In this document: in pieces, positions 43,147-52,518 of the stretch
How positions within the stretch are numbered: position 1 is the first letter of the stretch
Layout: every line of letters starts with the position of its first letter
DNA from: Alphaproteobacteria bacterium
GTDB lineage: Bacteria > Pseudomonadota > Alphaproteobacteria > Micropepsales > Micropepsaceae
DNA: 52,518 nt
NCBI GenBank assembly: GCA_019245415.1
Contig: JAFARO010000016.1
Location: 95,389-147,906, forward strand
Direction: 5' to 3'
Position numbers and translations under genes: made by a program
The notes under the pieces: generated by a model
The model's input: only the letters and a program-made list of their open reading frames with translations
What the model was told of the DNA's origin: nothing
Databases searched by the model: none

Positions 43147-44292
43147 ATGAATGTGAGCCCGGTTGCCATAAAGGGTCGACCGATCCGCGCGCTGTGCGTC
43201 GCGGGGCTGGTGGCGTTTGCGGCGAGCCCTGCATTTGCGGGCGGCTCGAACGCGCCCGCGCCTCTGGACCTCAGTTCCTATGCGACGGCTGCGGATTTCG
43301 ACGCCATCGCGCCGCATGCACGGCTCGCCGGCACCTTCGACCTCGGCACCGTGAGCATGAACGGCTTCGCCGCGCAAAGCAGCGACGTCTCGTACCCGCC
43401 GGTGTCGCTGATCGACGGCGTGACGTTGGAGTTCGGCGCCGGCACGGACTTCGCCAGCCGCTTCACCGCGTTGAACCCGATAGATACCCGCACATTCGAC
43501 GATCTGTTCCTCGGTTCCTCGGCGTTGCGCGGTTCCTATGCCGGTCTCGCCGGCGGCGGCACCTATATCGATACCGATATCGAACTGGACCCGGGCCTGC
43601 ATCTGTCTCTGGGCGGGCAGTCGCTGCCTGAGGGCCTGGGCGCGGACTTCTCGCCGGAGCGTTCGGTGGCAGCGCTGGGCGGCATCGGCCTTGCGGAAGA
43701 TCGGCGCGAGGCGAACTCCCTTCTGGCGGGCGTGCGGTGGGACGTCGCGCCATGGGGCGGCATCGGAGTGACCGCTTCGCAGACGAGCGAACAGGGCGGC
43801 GTTCTGGGCGAATTCGATCCCTCCGTGCGGGCTGCTGACACATCGTCGGTGGGCATTTCGGCGCGCCTGCAGCTTGGCGGCGGTTGGATGACGACCGCGT
43901 CCTTCGCGCAGGCGATCACCAAACTCGATTTGAAGCCCGGTTTCGCCAATGCCTCGGACGATTGGCGCTCGCGCTCTTACGGGATCGCCGTCGCCAAGCG
44001 CGGTCTTTTCGGCAACGACGCGATGGGCGTGGCGGTCTCGCATCCGGCACCCGGCATGGGCGGCACGGGCTTCGATCTGGTCTCCGGCATCGGCGCGCGC
44101 GCGCAACCGTTGCCCGAGGGCCTGCTGCTGGACGGACAATCGTCGGAGACGGATTTCGAAGTCGGCTATCTCACCACCTTCCTCGACGGCTCGGTGGCGC
44201 TGCAGACCAACGCCTCCTACCAGATGAACTTCGCCGGCCAGAGCGGCAACAACGCCGTCTCGTTCCTGAGCCGCGCGAAGATCAAGTTCTGA
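43147..44292 (+). CDS. predicted surface or outer-membrane beta-barrel protein
   Basis: 381 residues if the ATG at 43147 is used (GTG 43129 and GTG 43153 are alternatives; GGGGA best suits 43153). Signal peptide ends near ASPAFA/GGSN. The mature chain starts as a Ser/Ala/Asp-rich passenger-like part, then shows regular beta strands (SSVGISARLQLGGGWMTTASFAQ, RSYGIAVAKRG, GVAVSHPA, VALQTNASYQMNFAG) and ends in aromatic F (LSRAKIKF), as do many barrels. Autotransporter-like in layout but too short for a clear passenger. Not assigned to a family. Confidence 0.65.
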   Translation: MNVSPVAIKGRPIRALCVAGLVAFAASPAFAGGSNAPAPLDLSSYATAADFDAIAPHARLAGTFDLGTVSMNGFAAQSSDVSYPPVSLIDGVTLEFGAGTDFASRFTALNPIDTRTFDDLFLGSSALRGSYAGLAGGGTYIDTDIELDPGLHLSLGGQSLPEGLGADFSPERSVAALGGIGLAEDRREANSLLAGVRWDVAPWGGIGVTASQTSEQGGVLGEFDPSVRAADTSSVGISARLQLGGGWMTTASFAQAITKLDLKPGFANASDDWRSRSYGIAVAKRGLFGNDAMGVAVSHPAPGMGGTGFDLVSGIGARAQPLPEGLLLDGQSSETDFEVGYLTTFLDGSVALQTNASYQMNFAGQSGNNAVSFLSRAKIKF

Positions 44293-44369
44293 AGCCGTTG
44301 CCCGCAGCGACGGGCTTGGCTACAACCCGCACCCCTTGATCCAGCAGCCATGCTGCGAAGGAAAGTCCC

Positions 44370-46028
<1,659 letters not shown>

Positions 46029-46047
46029 CCTTGCGCGGCCCGCGCGA

Positions 46048-46683
46048 TCAGCGTTGCGCCGGCCCGCCGTTCCGGAGTTGGGTGGTGAGCTGATTGAGGT
46101 GCTGGATCAGCGCCGGGATGCTGCCGTTGTGCTGGCTTAAGAAGGCGCTGAACTGGTCGCGCTCCTCGATCGACAGCCACACGCCGGCGACCGAGACGTC
46201 GATCACCACCATCCGGTTGCCCTCATTGACGACGCGGAAGCCCACCGGCAAGGGCTGCTGATCCGACTTGGCCTCGGGATCGACCATCACCGTGGAGACG
46301 GTGAAATCGCCCGGCCCATTCTCCACCGACCCCGTGACCTTCAGCGTCTGACCGGAATATTTGGAGAGCCGCGACTGGTACACGGCGACCGCGTAATTGC
46401 GGAACGAGGTGTCGAACGCGGCCAGATCCTGGGGCGACGCCGTGCGCCGCGCATTGCCAAGGGTGAAGCGGCCGATGCGGCTGATGTCGGTCAACCCTTC
46501 GAGGAAGCTCTCGAAGCGGCTCGAGCGCTGCGGATTGTCCGAACCCAGGATTTGCAACCCCCTCTCGATGTTGGTGGAGACGAAAATCTCGGCCGGCGTG
46601 GCCGCCTGCGCGGCGGCGGGCAACATCAGCGCCAGGACGAAGACGAGCCGGCACGCCGGCGAAAGCGAAATGAGAGAACGCAT
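46048..46683 (-). CDS. MlaC-family periplasmic phospholipid-transport protein
   Basis: 211 residues from the ATG at 46683-46681 (MRSLISLSPACRLVFVLALM). Signal peptide ends at AAQA/ATPAE. The mature protein is of the Ttg2D/MlaC type: IGRFTLGNARRTASPQDLAAFDTSFRNYAVAVYQSRLSKYSG, and VVIDVSVAGVWLSIEERDQFSAFLSQHNG. It is a paralogue of HpnM. It follows the mlaA gene below by about 70 bp on the minus strand, so the two probably form an operon. Confidence 0.92.
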   Translation of the reverse strand: MRSLISLSPACRLVFVLALMLPAAAQAATPAEIFVSTNIERGLQILGSDNPQRSSRFESFLEGLTDISRIGRFTLGNARRTASPQDLAAFDTSFRNYAVAVYQSRLSKYSGQTLKVTGSVENGPGDFTVSTVMVDPEAKSDQQPLPVGFRVVNEGNRMVVIDVSVAGVWLSIEERDQFSAFLSQHNGSIPALIQHLNQLTTQLRNGGPAQR

Positions 46684-46753
46684 TGTGGGTCGAAGCCTTT
46701 CGCGATCCGGCCCGATGCTTGCGGGCGGATATGGCAAGTTCATGGCAGCCGCG

Positions 46754-47479
46754 TCAAAGATCCGGGAGATCGGCCTTGGACGGCTTGCCGTTGTTTATCT
46801 CGTTCTCGCGATATTGGCGATACAGGCTGCGGGCCGAGGCGTAGGGATCGACGGAGCTGCGCTCGATGTCGTCCAGCGTCTCGATATTGCGGGCGCGCAG
46901 GTCGAGCAGCTCCATATAGGCTCGGCCGCCCTGCCACCAGATATGTTGCTTGAACGTCAGCCATGTCATGGGGTCGGCCAAAATGTCGCCAACGCGGCCC
47001 GCGGCATCGCGCGGCGAACTCGGCCCCAGCAGGGGAAGCATGACATAGGGATTGTTGCCGACGCCCCAGACCCCCAGCGTCTGACCGAAATCCTCCCGGT
47101 GTGCCGCAATCTGGAAATGCACGGCCGCAGGGTCGAAGATGCCGCCAAGACCCAGCGTGCTGTTGATGCTGAAGCGGGCGAAAGTCTGGGCGGCACGCTC
47201 GGCTTCGCCTTGAAGCACGTCATTGGCAAAGGTGACCGGCAGGTCGAGATTTTCCAGGACGTTGTGGATGCCGTCGCGGGCCGATTGCGGCACCGTGCGG
47301 TTGTAGAATCTGGCGGTGCGCTGCATGAACATCCGGTCCAGCGCGACATTGAAAGCGAAGACCTGACGATTCGAAGCCTCGAACGGATCGCCGGGATCCT
47401 GCGCGGGCTGGGACAGGTGCGAGCAGCCGCCTGCAACCAGCGCCAGGATTGCTAGAAAAAACCCCGTCCACCGCGGCAT
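46754..47479 (-). CDS. mlaA: MlaA/VacJ-family lipoprotein, second copy
   Basis: 241 residues. MPRWTGFFLAILALVAGGC is a lipoprotein signal with C19. DPFEASNRQVFAFNVALDRMF, GIHNVLENLDLPVTFANDVLQG and the FGQTLGVWGVGNNPYVMLPLLGPSSPRDAAGR block define MlaA. With the MlaC gene downstream it would remove phospholipid from the outer leaflet. No MlaFED transporter is in this window. Divergent from the methionine operon; the start lies about 60 bp from that operator. Confidence 0.93.
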   Translation of the reverse strand: MPRWTGFFLAILALVAGGCSHLSQPAQDPGDPFEASNRQVFAFNVALDRMFMQRTARFYNRTVPQSARDGIHNVLENLDLPVTFANDVLQGEAERAAQTFARFSINSTLGLGGIFDPAAVHFQIAAHREDFGQTLGVWGVGNNPYVMLPLLGPSSPRDAAGRVGDILADPMTWLTFKQHIWWQGGRAYMELLDLRARNIETLDDIERSSVDPYASARSLYRQYRENEINNGKPSKADLPDL

Positions 47480-47530
47480 GACCGCCCCCGTAAGGCTTTA
47501 TGCACGGCCCATTGTCGGGCTTCAATGCCA

Positions 47531-47566
47531 TTGCATACTCATATAAAGATATGTTTATATGCTCTA
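47531..47566 (+). promoter_or_regulatory. ArsR-type operator overlapping a likely leaderless promoter
   Basis: CATATAAA (47540-47547), six bases GATATG, TTTATATG (47554-47561): a 22-bp inverted repeat with only the two innermost flank bases mismatched. TTGCAT (47531-47536), 18 bases, TTATAT (47555-47560) is a plausible -35/-10 pair and would start RNA at about 47566, the A of the ATG. No ribosome site precedes that ATG, so a leaderless mRNA is likely. The repeat matches the AT-rich operators of ArsR-family regulators of the S-adenosylmethionine cycle. Confidence 0.6.
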
Positions 47567-48540
47567 TGGAACAGCTCGTGGCGATGCTGAGGGCGGCCGG
47601 CGACACCACGCGCCTGCGGCTGCTTCTTCTGCTCCGGCAGGCGGAGCTGACGGTGAGCGAGCTGACCGAGATCGTCGGGCAGAGCCAGCCGCGCGTTTCG
47701 CGCCATCTCAAGCTGCTTTGCGACGCGGGATTGATCGACCGGTTCAAGGAAGGAAGCTGGGTCTTCTATCGCGGCGCCGATTCCGGCGCGGGCGCCGAAC
47801 TGGGCCGCGCCATCATCCAGCATTCGCTGATCGACTCGCCGGTCCTTGCGGCCGATCTGCAGCGTCTGGGCCTGGTCAGAGAGACCCGCGCCGCCGAAGC
47901 GGCCGCGTATTTCAAGGCCAATGCCGGGGAGTGGGAGCGCATCCGCGCGCTGCATGCGCCGGAAAAGGATGTCGAGGCCGCCATCGCACGCCACATGGCG
48001 GCGCTGCCGATCGACAACCTGCTGGACGCGGGAACGGGAACGGGGCGCATGCTCGAACTGCTGGGCGCCAATGTGCGGCGCGCGGTCGGCCTGGACGTCA
48101 GCGCCGAAATGCTCGCCATCGCGCGCGACCGGCTGATGCGCGCCGGTCTTACGCAATGCCAGGTGCGCCTGGGCAATACCTATCGCCTGCCCTTCCCCGA
48201 TGGCGGCACGCATGGCGGCTTCGATGCGGTGGTCTTCCACCAGGTGCTGCATTATCTCGACGACCCTTCTGCCGCCATCACCGAAGCGGCGCGCGTGATG
48301 CGCCAGGACGGACGCATCCTGATCGCGGATTTCGCGCCGCACGCGCTCGAATTCCTGCGCACGGATTTCGCCCATCGGCGCCTGGGCTTTTCGGACCGCG
48401 AGGTGCAGGGCTGGTTCGATGCGGCGGGATTGAAGAGCCTTGCGACCGAAACGATCGCGGGACACGGCGCGAAGGAAAAGCTGACCGTGAAGCTGTGGCT
48501 CGCGGCGCGGCCGCAGCTCAGCAGGGCGCAAGCGGCATGA
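47566..48540 (+). CDS. ArsR-family regulator fused to a SAM-dependent methyltransferase
   Basis: 324 residues from the ATG at 47566. Residues 1-95 are a winged helix-turn-helix (DTTRLRLLLLLRQAELTVSELTEIVGQSQPRVSRHLKLLCDAGLI). The rest, from about 130, is a class I methyltransferase (NLLDAGTGTGRMLELLGA near 150, VGLDVSAEMLAIAR, LPFPDG, VVFHQVLHYLDDP). Such fusions lie upstream of metF and metH in many alphaproteobacteria and are taken to sense S-adenosyl compounds through the methyltransferase domain; I infer that here. ATGA overlap with metF. See the operator at 47540. Confidence 0.92.
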   Translation: MEQLVAMLRAAGDTTRLRLLLLLRQAELTVSELTEIVGQSQPRVSRHLKLLCDAGLIDRFKEGSWVFYRGADSGAGAELGRAIIQHSLIDSPVLAADLQRLGLVRETRAAEAAAYFKANAGEWERIRALHAPEKDVEAAIARHMAALPIDNLLDAGTGTGRMLELLGANVRRAVGLDVSAEMLAIARDRLMRAGLTQCQVRLGNTYRLPFPDGGTHGGFDAVVFHQVLHYLDDPSAAITEAARVMRQDGRILIADFAPHALEFLRTDFAHRRLGFSDREVQGWFDAAGLKSLATETIAGHGAKEKLTVKLWLAARPQLSRAQAA

Positions 48541-49421
48541 GCCTCAAATCCGTCCTTTCCAGCGGGGTTCCGCGCGCGGTGTCGTTCGAGTTCTCGCCGC
48601 CCAAGACGGCCGAGGCCGAAGAGCTTCTCTGGCAGGCGATCCGCAAGCTCGAACCGCTGGCGCCGGCCTTCGTCTCGGTCACCTATGGCGCCGGCGGATC
48701 GACCCGCGAGCGCACGCATGCGACCGTCAAACGCATCGCCGAAGAAACCTCGCTGTCGCCCGCGGCGCATCTCACCTGCGTTTCCGCGCCGCGCGAAGAG
48801 ATCGACGCCATCGCGCAATCCTATTGGGATGCGGGCGTGCGGCACATCGTGGCCCTGCGCGGCGACATGCCGAACATGCAGGGACGCTACGCCTCCCATT
48901 CCGAAGGCTATGGCTCGACGCCGGAGATGATCGCCGGGCTGAGACGCGTCGCGGCGTTCGAGATCAGCGTCTCCTGCTATCCCGAGCGTCATCCGGATTC
49001 GCCGTCCTTCGGCCACGACCTCGATCTGCTCAAGCGCAAGGTGGACGCCGGCGCCAGCCGCGCCATCGGCCAGTTCTGTTTCGACACGGACACGGTGACG
49101 CGTCTGCGCGACAATGCCTTCGCGGAAGGCATCCGCATTCCGATCATTCCCGGCCTGATGCCGACGACGAATTTCCAGGGCGTGATGCGCATGGCTTCGC
49201 GCTGCGGCGCCTGCGTGCCGCAATGGCTGTCGCAGCTCTATGACGGATTGGAGCAGAACCTGGAGAGCCGCCGGATCATCGCCGCCGCGGTGATGGCCGA
49301 ACAGGTCGCCGAGCTGCGCAGCCGCGGCTTCGACCAGTTCCATTTCTATACCTTGAACCAGTCGGACCTGACGTTCGCCGCATGCCGGCTGCTCGGGATG
49401 ACGAGCGCAGGTGCCGCATGA
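48537..49421 (+). CDS. metF: 5,10-methylenetetrahydrofolate reductase
   Basis: 294 residues. [18 protein letters not shown] carries the catalytic Glu and the family start; [15 protein letters not shown] and LRGDMP are folate-site motifs; [10 protein letters not shown] closes the barrel. FAD-dependent reduction to 5-methyl-THF, the methyl donor for MetH. Starts in the stop of the regulator gene and ends in the start of metH (ATGA both sides), so the three are co-translated. Confidence 0.95.
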   Translation: MSLKSVLSSGVPRAVSFEFSPPKTAEAEELLWQAIRKLEPLAPAFVSVTYGAGGSTRERTHATVKRIAEETSLSPAAHLTCVSAPREEIDAIAQSYWDAGVRHIVALRGDMPNMQGRYASHSEGYGSTPEMIAGLRRVAAFEISVSCYPERHPDSPSFGHDLDLLKRKVDAGASRAIGQFCFDTDTVTRLRDNAFAEGIRIPIIPGLMPTTNFQGVMRMASRCGACVPQWLSQLYDGLEQNLESRRIIAAAVMAEQVAELRSRGFDQFHFYTLNQSDLTFAACRLLGMTSAGAA

Positions 49422-52400
49422 GCTTCGATCGCGCCGCGCGCATCCGCTGGCTGATGGAGGAAGCGAAGCACCGCGTCCTGCTGCTCGACGGCTCCTGGGG
49501 GGTCATGATCCAAGGCTACGGCCTCAGCGAGGCGGAATTCCGCGGCAGGCGCTTCGCCGCGCACGACAGCGAACTCAAGGGCGACAACGATCTGTTGACG
49601 CTGACGCGTCCCGACATCGTGCGCGAGATCGCCCATGCCTATGTCACCGCGGGCGCAGACATCATCGAGACCAACACCTTCACCGCGACCGAGACCTCGC
49701 AAGCCGATTACGGGCTCGCTTCGCTGGTCGGCGAGCTGAACCAGGAAGGGGCCCGGCTGGCGCGCCAGGTCTGCGACGAGGCATCGACGTCCTCGCGGCC
49801 GCGGCTGGTGGCCGGCGTGCTCGGGCCGGCGAACCGCACGGCGTCGATCTCGCCGGACGTCAACGATCCGGCCTATCGCAACATCACCTTCGACGATCTG
49901 CGGCGCACCTATTTCGAAGCGGCCTGCGGGCTCATCGGCGGCGGCTCCGACGTGCTGATGATCGAGACCGTGTTCGACACCTTGAACGCCAAGGCCGCGA
50001 TCTTCGCCATCGAGGAAGCCTTCGAGGAATTGGGCGAACGGCTGCCGGTGTGGATTTCGGGCACCATCACCGATCTCTCCGGACGGACCTTGACCGGACA
50101 GACCGTCGAGGCCTTCTGGCATTCGATCCGCCACGCCCGCCCCTTTGCGGTGGGGCTGAATTGCGCGCTCGGCGCCAAGGAGCTTCGGCCCTATGCGGCG
50201 GAGCTCTCGCACGTCGCGGACACGTTGACCAGCGCCCATCCCAATGCCGGCCTGCCCAACGAATTCGGCGGCTATGACGACACGCCCGAGAGCATGGCCG
50301 AGCGCATGGGCGAGTTCGCGCGGGCGGGCCTCGTCAACATCATCGGCGGCTGCTGCGGCACCACGCCGGCCCATATCCGCGCCTTCGCCGAAGCCGTGAA
50401 AGGGGTTTCGCCGCGCGCCATCCCGGCGCGGCCGCGCCATATGCGTCTGTCCGGACTGGAGCCCTTCACGCTGACGCCGGAGACCAATTTCGTCAATGTC
50501 GGCGAGCGCACCAACATCACGGGCTCGGCCAAGTTCCGCAAGCTGATCGCAGCCGACGACTATGAGGCGGCGCTGGAGATCGCGCGCAGTCAGGTCGAGA
50601 ACGGCGCCCAGATCGTCGACGTCAACATGGACGAGGGCCTGATCGATTCGGAAGCCGCGATGCGGCGCTTCCTCTGCATGATGGCGGGCGAGCCGGACAT
50701 CGCGCGCGTCCCGCTGATGATCGACAGCTCGAAATGGAGCGTGATCGAGGCCGGCCTGAAATGCGTGCAGGGGAAGTGCATCGTCAACTCCATCTCGCTC
50801 AAGGAGGGCGAGGAGGAATTCCTCAAGCGCGCGCGCACCATCCTGCGCTATGGCGCGGCGGTGGTCGTGATGGCGTTCGACGAACAGGGCCAGGCCGACA
50901 GCCGCGAGCGCAAGATCGCGATCTGCCGGCGCGCCTACGACCTGCTGGTCGGCAAGGTCGGCTTCCCGCCGGAGGACATCGTCTTCGATCCCAACATCTT
51001 CGCGGTGGCAACCGGGATCGAGGAACACAACGGCTACGGCGTCGCATTCATCGAGGCGGCGCGGGAGATCCGTGCGCAGCTGCCCGGCATGCACATCTCC
51101 GGCGGCGTCTCCAATTTTTCCTTCTCCTTCCGCGGCAACGATACGGTGCGCGAGGCGATGCATTGCGTGTTCCTGTTCCACGCCATCAAGGCCGGCATGG
51201 ACATGGGCATCGTCAACGCCGGGCAGCTGCCGGTCTATCAGGACATCCCCACGCCTTTGCGCGAGGCGATCGAGGACGTGCTGTTCGACCGCCGGCCGGA
51301 TGCGACGGAGCGGTTGCTCGTCTTGGCGCAGGATTACAAAGGAAAGCAGGCCGTGGCGACGGAAGACGCCGCATGGCGCTCCTGGCCGGTCGAGAAGCGC
51401 CTCGAGCACGCGCTGGTCCAGGGCATCGATACCTTCGTTGTCGACGACACCGAAGAGGCGCGCGCGCGCGCTTCGCGGCCGCTCGATGTCATCGAGGGCC
51501 CGCTGATGCGCGGCATGAACGTGGTCGGCGACCTGTTCGGCGCAGGCAAGATGTTCCTGCCGCAGGTCGTCAAATCGGCGCGCGTAATGAAGAAGGCCGT
51601 CGCCTATCTCTTCCCCTTCATGGAAGCCGAACAGGCCGCCGGCGGGACCAGAGAACCGGTCGGGCGCATCGTCATGGCCACGGTCAAGGGCGACGTGCAC
51701 GACATCGGTAAGAACATCGTCGGCGTCGTGCTCCAGTGCAACAATTACGAGGTCGTCGACCTTGGTGTGATGGTCCCGGCGGCGAAGATCCTGGAGACGG
51801 CGCAGAAGGAGAACGCGGACATCATCGGGCTTTCCGGCCTCATTACCCCTTCGCTCGACGAGATGTGCCAGGTCGCCGCCGAGATGGAGCGACAGGGCTT
51901 CGACCTGCCGCTCTTGATCGGCGGAGCGACGACGAGCCGCGTGCACACCGCGGTCAAAATTCATCCGAACTATCGGCGCGGGCAGGCGGTGTATGTCACC
52001 GATGCAAGCCGCGCCGTCGGCGTCGCCGCCAACTTAATGTCACGCGAGGCGCGGCCGGCTTATCTCGCCGACGTACGCCAGGAATACGCCCGCATTGCTG
52101 CGGCGCACGCGCGCGGAGAAGCGACCAAGCAGCGGCTTTCGCTGCAAGACGCGCGCGCGAACGCACTCAAGCTCAACTGGTCTGGCAACTATGTTCCGCC
52201 GCGGCCGAGCTTCCTCGGATTGCGCATGCTCGCGGACTACCCGCTCGCCGAGCTTCGCGACTATATCGATTGGTCGCCGTTCTTCGCGACTTGGGAGCTC
52301 GTCGGCAAATTTCCCGCCATCCTCGACGACGCCAAATACGGACCTGCCGCGCGGAGCTTATTCGAGGACGCCCAGGCGATGCTCGATCGCGTCGCTGACG

Positions 52401-52518
52401 AAGGATGGCTCTCCGCCAGCGCGGTATTCGGCTTTTGGCCGGCCAATTCCGAGGGCGATGATATTCTGGTCTACGGCGAGGAGGCGCGCACGAAACCGCT
52501 CGCCGTGCTGCACACGCT
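49418..52518 (+). CDS. metH: cobalamin-dependent methionine synthase MetH, 3' end cut off
   Basis: 1033 codons are in the window, of about 1230 expected. Homocysteine domain with zinc cysteines C249 (GLNCALG) and C312/C313 (GGCCGTTP); pterin-binding domain from about 345 ([17 protein letters not shown]); cobalamin domain with the H761 lower ligand in [15 protein letters not shown]; and the beginning of the reactivation domain ([17 protein letters not shown]). A full-length, single-polypeptide MetH rather than the split type. It transfers the methyl group from 5-methyl-THF to homocysteine. Last gene of the ArsR-methyltransferase/metF operon as far as seen. Confidence 0.95.
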   Translation, partial: MSFDRAARIRWLMEEAKHRVLLLDGSWGVMIQGYGLSEAEFRGRRFAAHDSELKGDNDLLTLTRPDIVREIAHAYVTAGADIIETNTFTATETSQADYGLASLVGELNQEGARLARQVCDEASTSSRPRLVAGVLGPANRTASISPDVNDPAYRNITFDDLRRTYFEAACGLIGGGSDVLMIETVFDTLNAKAAIFAIEEAFEELGERLPVWISGTITDLSGRTLTGQTVEAFWHSIRHARPFAVGLNCALGAKELRPYAAELSHVADTLTSAHPNAGLPNEFGGYDDTPESMAERMGEFARAGLVNIIGGCCGTTPAHIRAFAEAVKGVSPRAIPARPRHMRLSGLEPFTLTPETNFVNVGERTNITGSAKFRKLIAADDYEAALEIARSQVENGAQIVDVNMDEGLIDSEAAMRRFLCMMAGEPDIARVPLMIDSSKWSVIEAGLKCVQGKCIVNSISLKEGEEEFLKRARTILRYGAAVVVMAFDEQGQADSRERKIAICRRAYDLLVGKVGFPPEDIVFDPNIFAVATGIEEHNGYGVAFIEAAREIRAQLPGMHISGGVSNFSFSFRGNDTVREAMHCVFLFHAIKAGMDMGIVNAGQLPVYQDIPTPLREAIEDVLFDRRPDATERLLVLAQDYKGKQAVATEDAAWRSWPVEKRLEHALVQGIDTFVVDDTEEARARASRPLDVIEGPLMRGMNVVGDLFGAGKMFLPQVVKSARVMKKAVAYLFPFMEAEQAAGGTREPVGRIVMATVKGDVHDIGKNIVGVVLQCNNYEVVDLGVMVPAAKILETAQKENADIIGLSGLITPSLDEMCQVAAEMERQGFDLPLLIGGATTSRVHTAVKIHPNYRRGQAVYVTDASRAVGVAANLMSREARPAYLADVRQEYARIAAAHARGEATKQRLSLQDARANALKLNWSGNYVPPRPSFLGLRMLADYPLAELRDYIDWSPFFATWELVGKFPAILDDAKYGPAARSLFEDAQAMLDRVADEGWLSASAVFGFWPANSEGDDILVYGEEARTKPLAVLHT

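Noticed and set aside
49346..51964. 872-codon open frame on the minus strand opposite metH
   Set aside because: Shadow frame; metH motifs on the plus strand are unambiguous.

Overview
The window is GC-rich, densely coding and laid out in tight operons joined by ATGA/GTGA overlaps. The complete hopanoid (hpn) set, the GTTC-N7-GTTC type SOS box, the NAD-/CoA-type catabolic genes and the ArsR-methyltransferase/metF/metH block all point to an alphaproteobacterium. A Rhizomicrobium/Micropepsaceae-like soil bacterium is my best guess; that is an inference from gene content, not a measured placement.

Left part (1-12.2 kb). A truncated flavin-dependent monooxygenase gene and a small hypothetical gene lie on the minus strand; a textbook alphaproteobacterial LexA box sits just upstream of the hypothetical gene. 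Then comes a plus-strand copper-handling cassette (DUF2946-like protein, outer-membrane-like protein, CopC, CopD). Next is a tyrosine/homogentisate degradation operon (hppD, hmgA, two tandem sulfotransferase-like genes, a fumarylacetoacetase-family gene, maiA, marR). It starts at a perfect 18-bp palindrome that is a good candidate operator for the MarR protein encoded at its end. A secreted HExxE protein with its own hairpin 5' UTR and a strong terminator closes this part.

Middle part (12.2-36.4 kb). After small hypothetical genes come exported methionine sulfoxide reductases (Tat-type MsrB and lipoprotein MsrA), and zwf on the minus strand. Divergent from zwf is a 13-kb hopanoid locus: a coupled 19-codon mini-ORF, hpnI, hpnJ, hpnK, a ferritin-like diiron protein, hpnL, hpnA, hpnB, hpnC, hpnD, hpnE, shc, a small two-helix membrane protein and hpnG. 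It meets hpnH-ispH on the minus strand in a tail-to-tail coding overlap, and is followed by ispA-hpnM and the converging mlaA-hpnN pair. Together these genes cover FPP supply (IspH, IspA), squalene formation (HpnC/D/E), cyclisation (Shc), adenosyl side-chain addition and trimming (HpnH, HpnG), sugar/cyclitol head-group formation (HpnI, HpnK, HpnJ) and export to the outer membrane (HpnN, HpnM, MlaA).

Right part (36.4-52.5 kb). Fatty-acid beta-oxidation genes (cupin, thiolase, FadB/J-type protein, enoyl-CoA hydratase), an orphan ExbD, a glyoxalase-II-like hydrolase, a predicted surface protein, the ABC-F protein EttA, a second MlaC-MlaA pair, and a methionine-cycle operon (ArsR-methyltransferase fusion, metF, metH truncated by the window end) led by a near-perfect operator that overlaps an apparently leaderless promoter.

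Interspersed between genes are at least three families of composite palindromic repeats with a common design, plus a fourth GC-rich repeat, one copy of which is nested inside another repeat. The observations I consider most worth pursuing are the diiron protein in the hopanoid operon, the tandem sulfotransferase-like genes in the tyrosine operon, the mini-ORF coupled to hpnI, the operator/regulator pairs and the repeat families. I saw no tRNA, rRNA, CRISPR array, transposase or phage gene.
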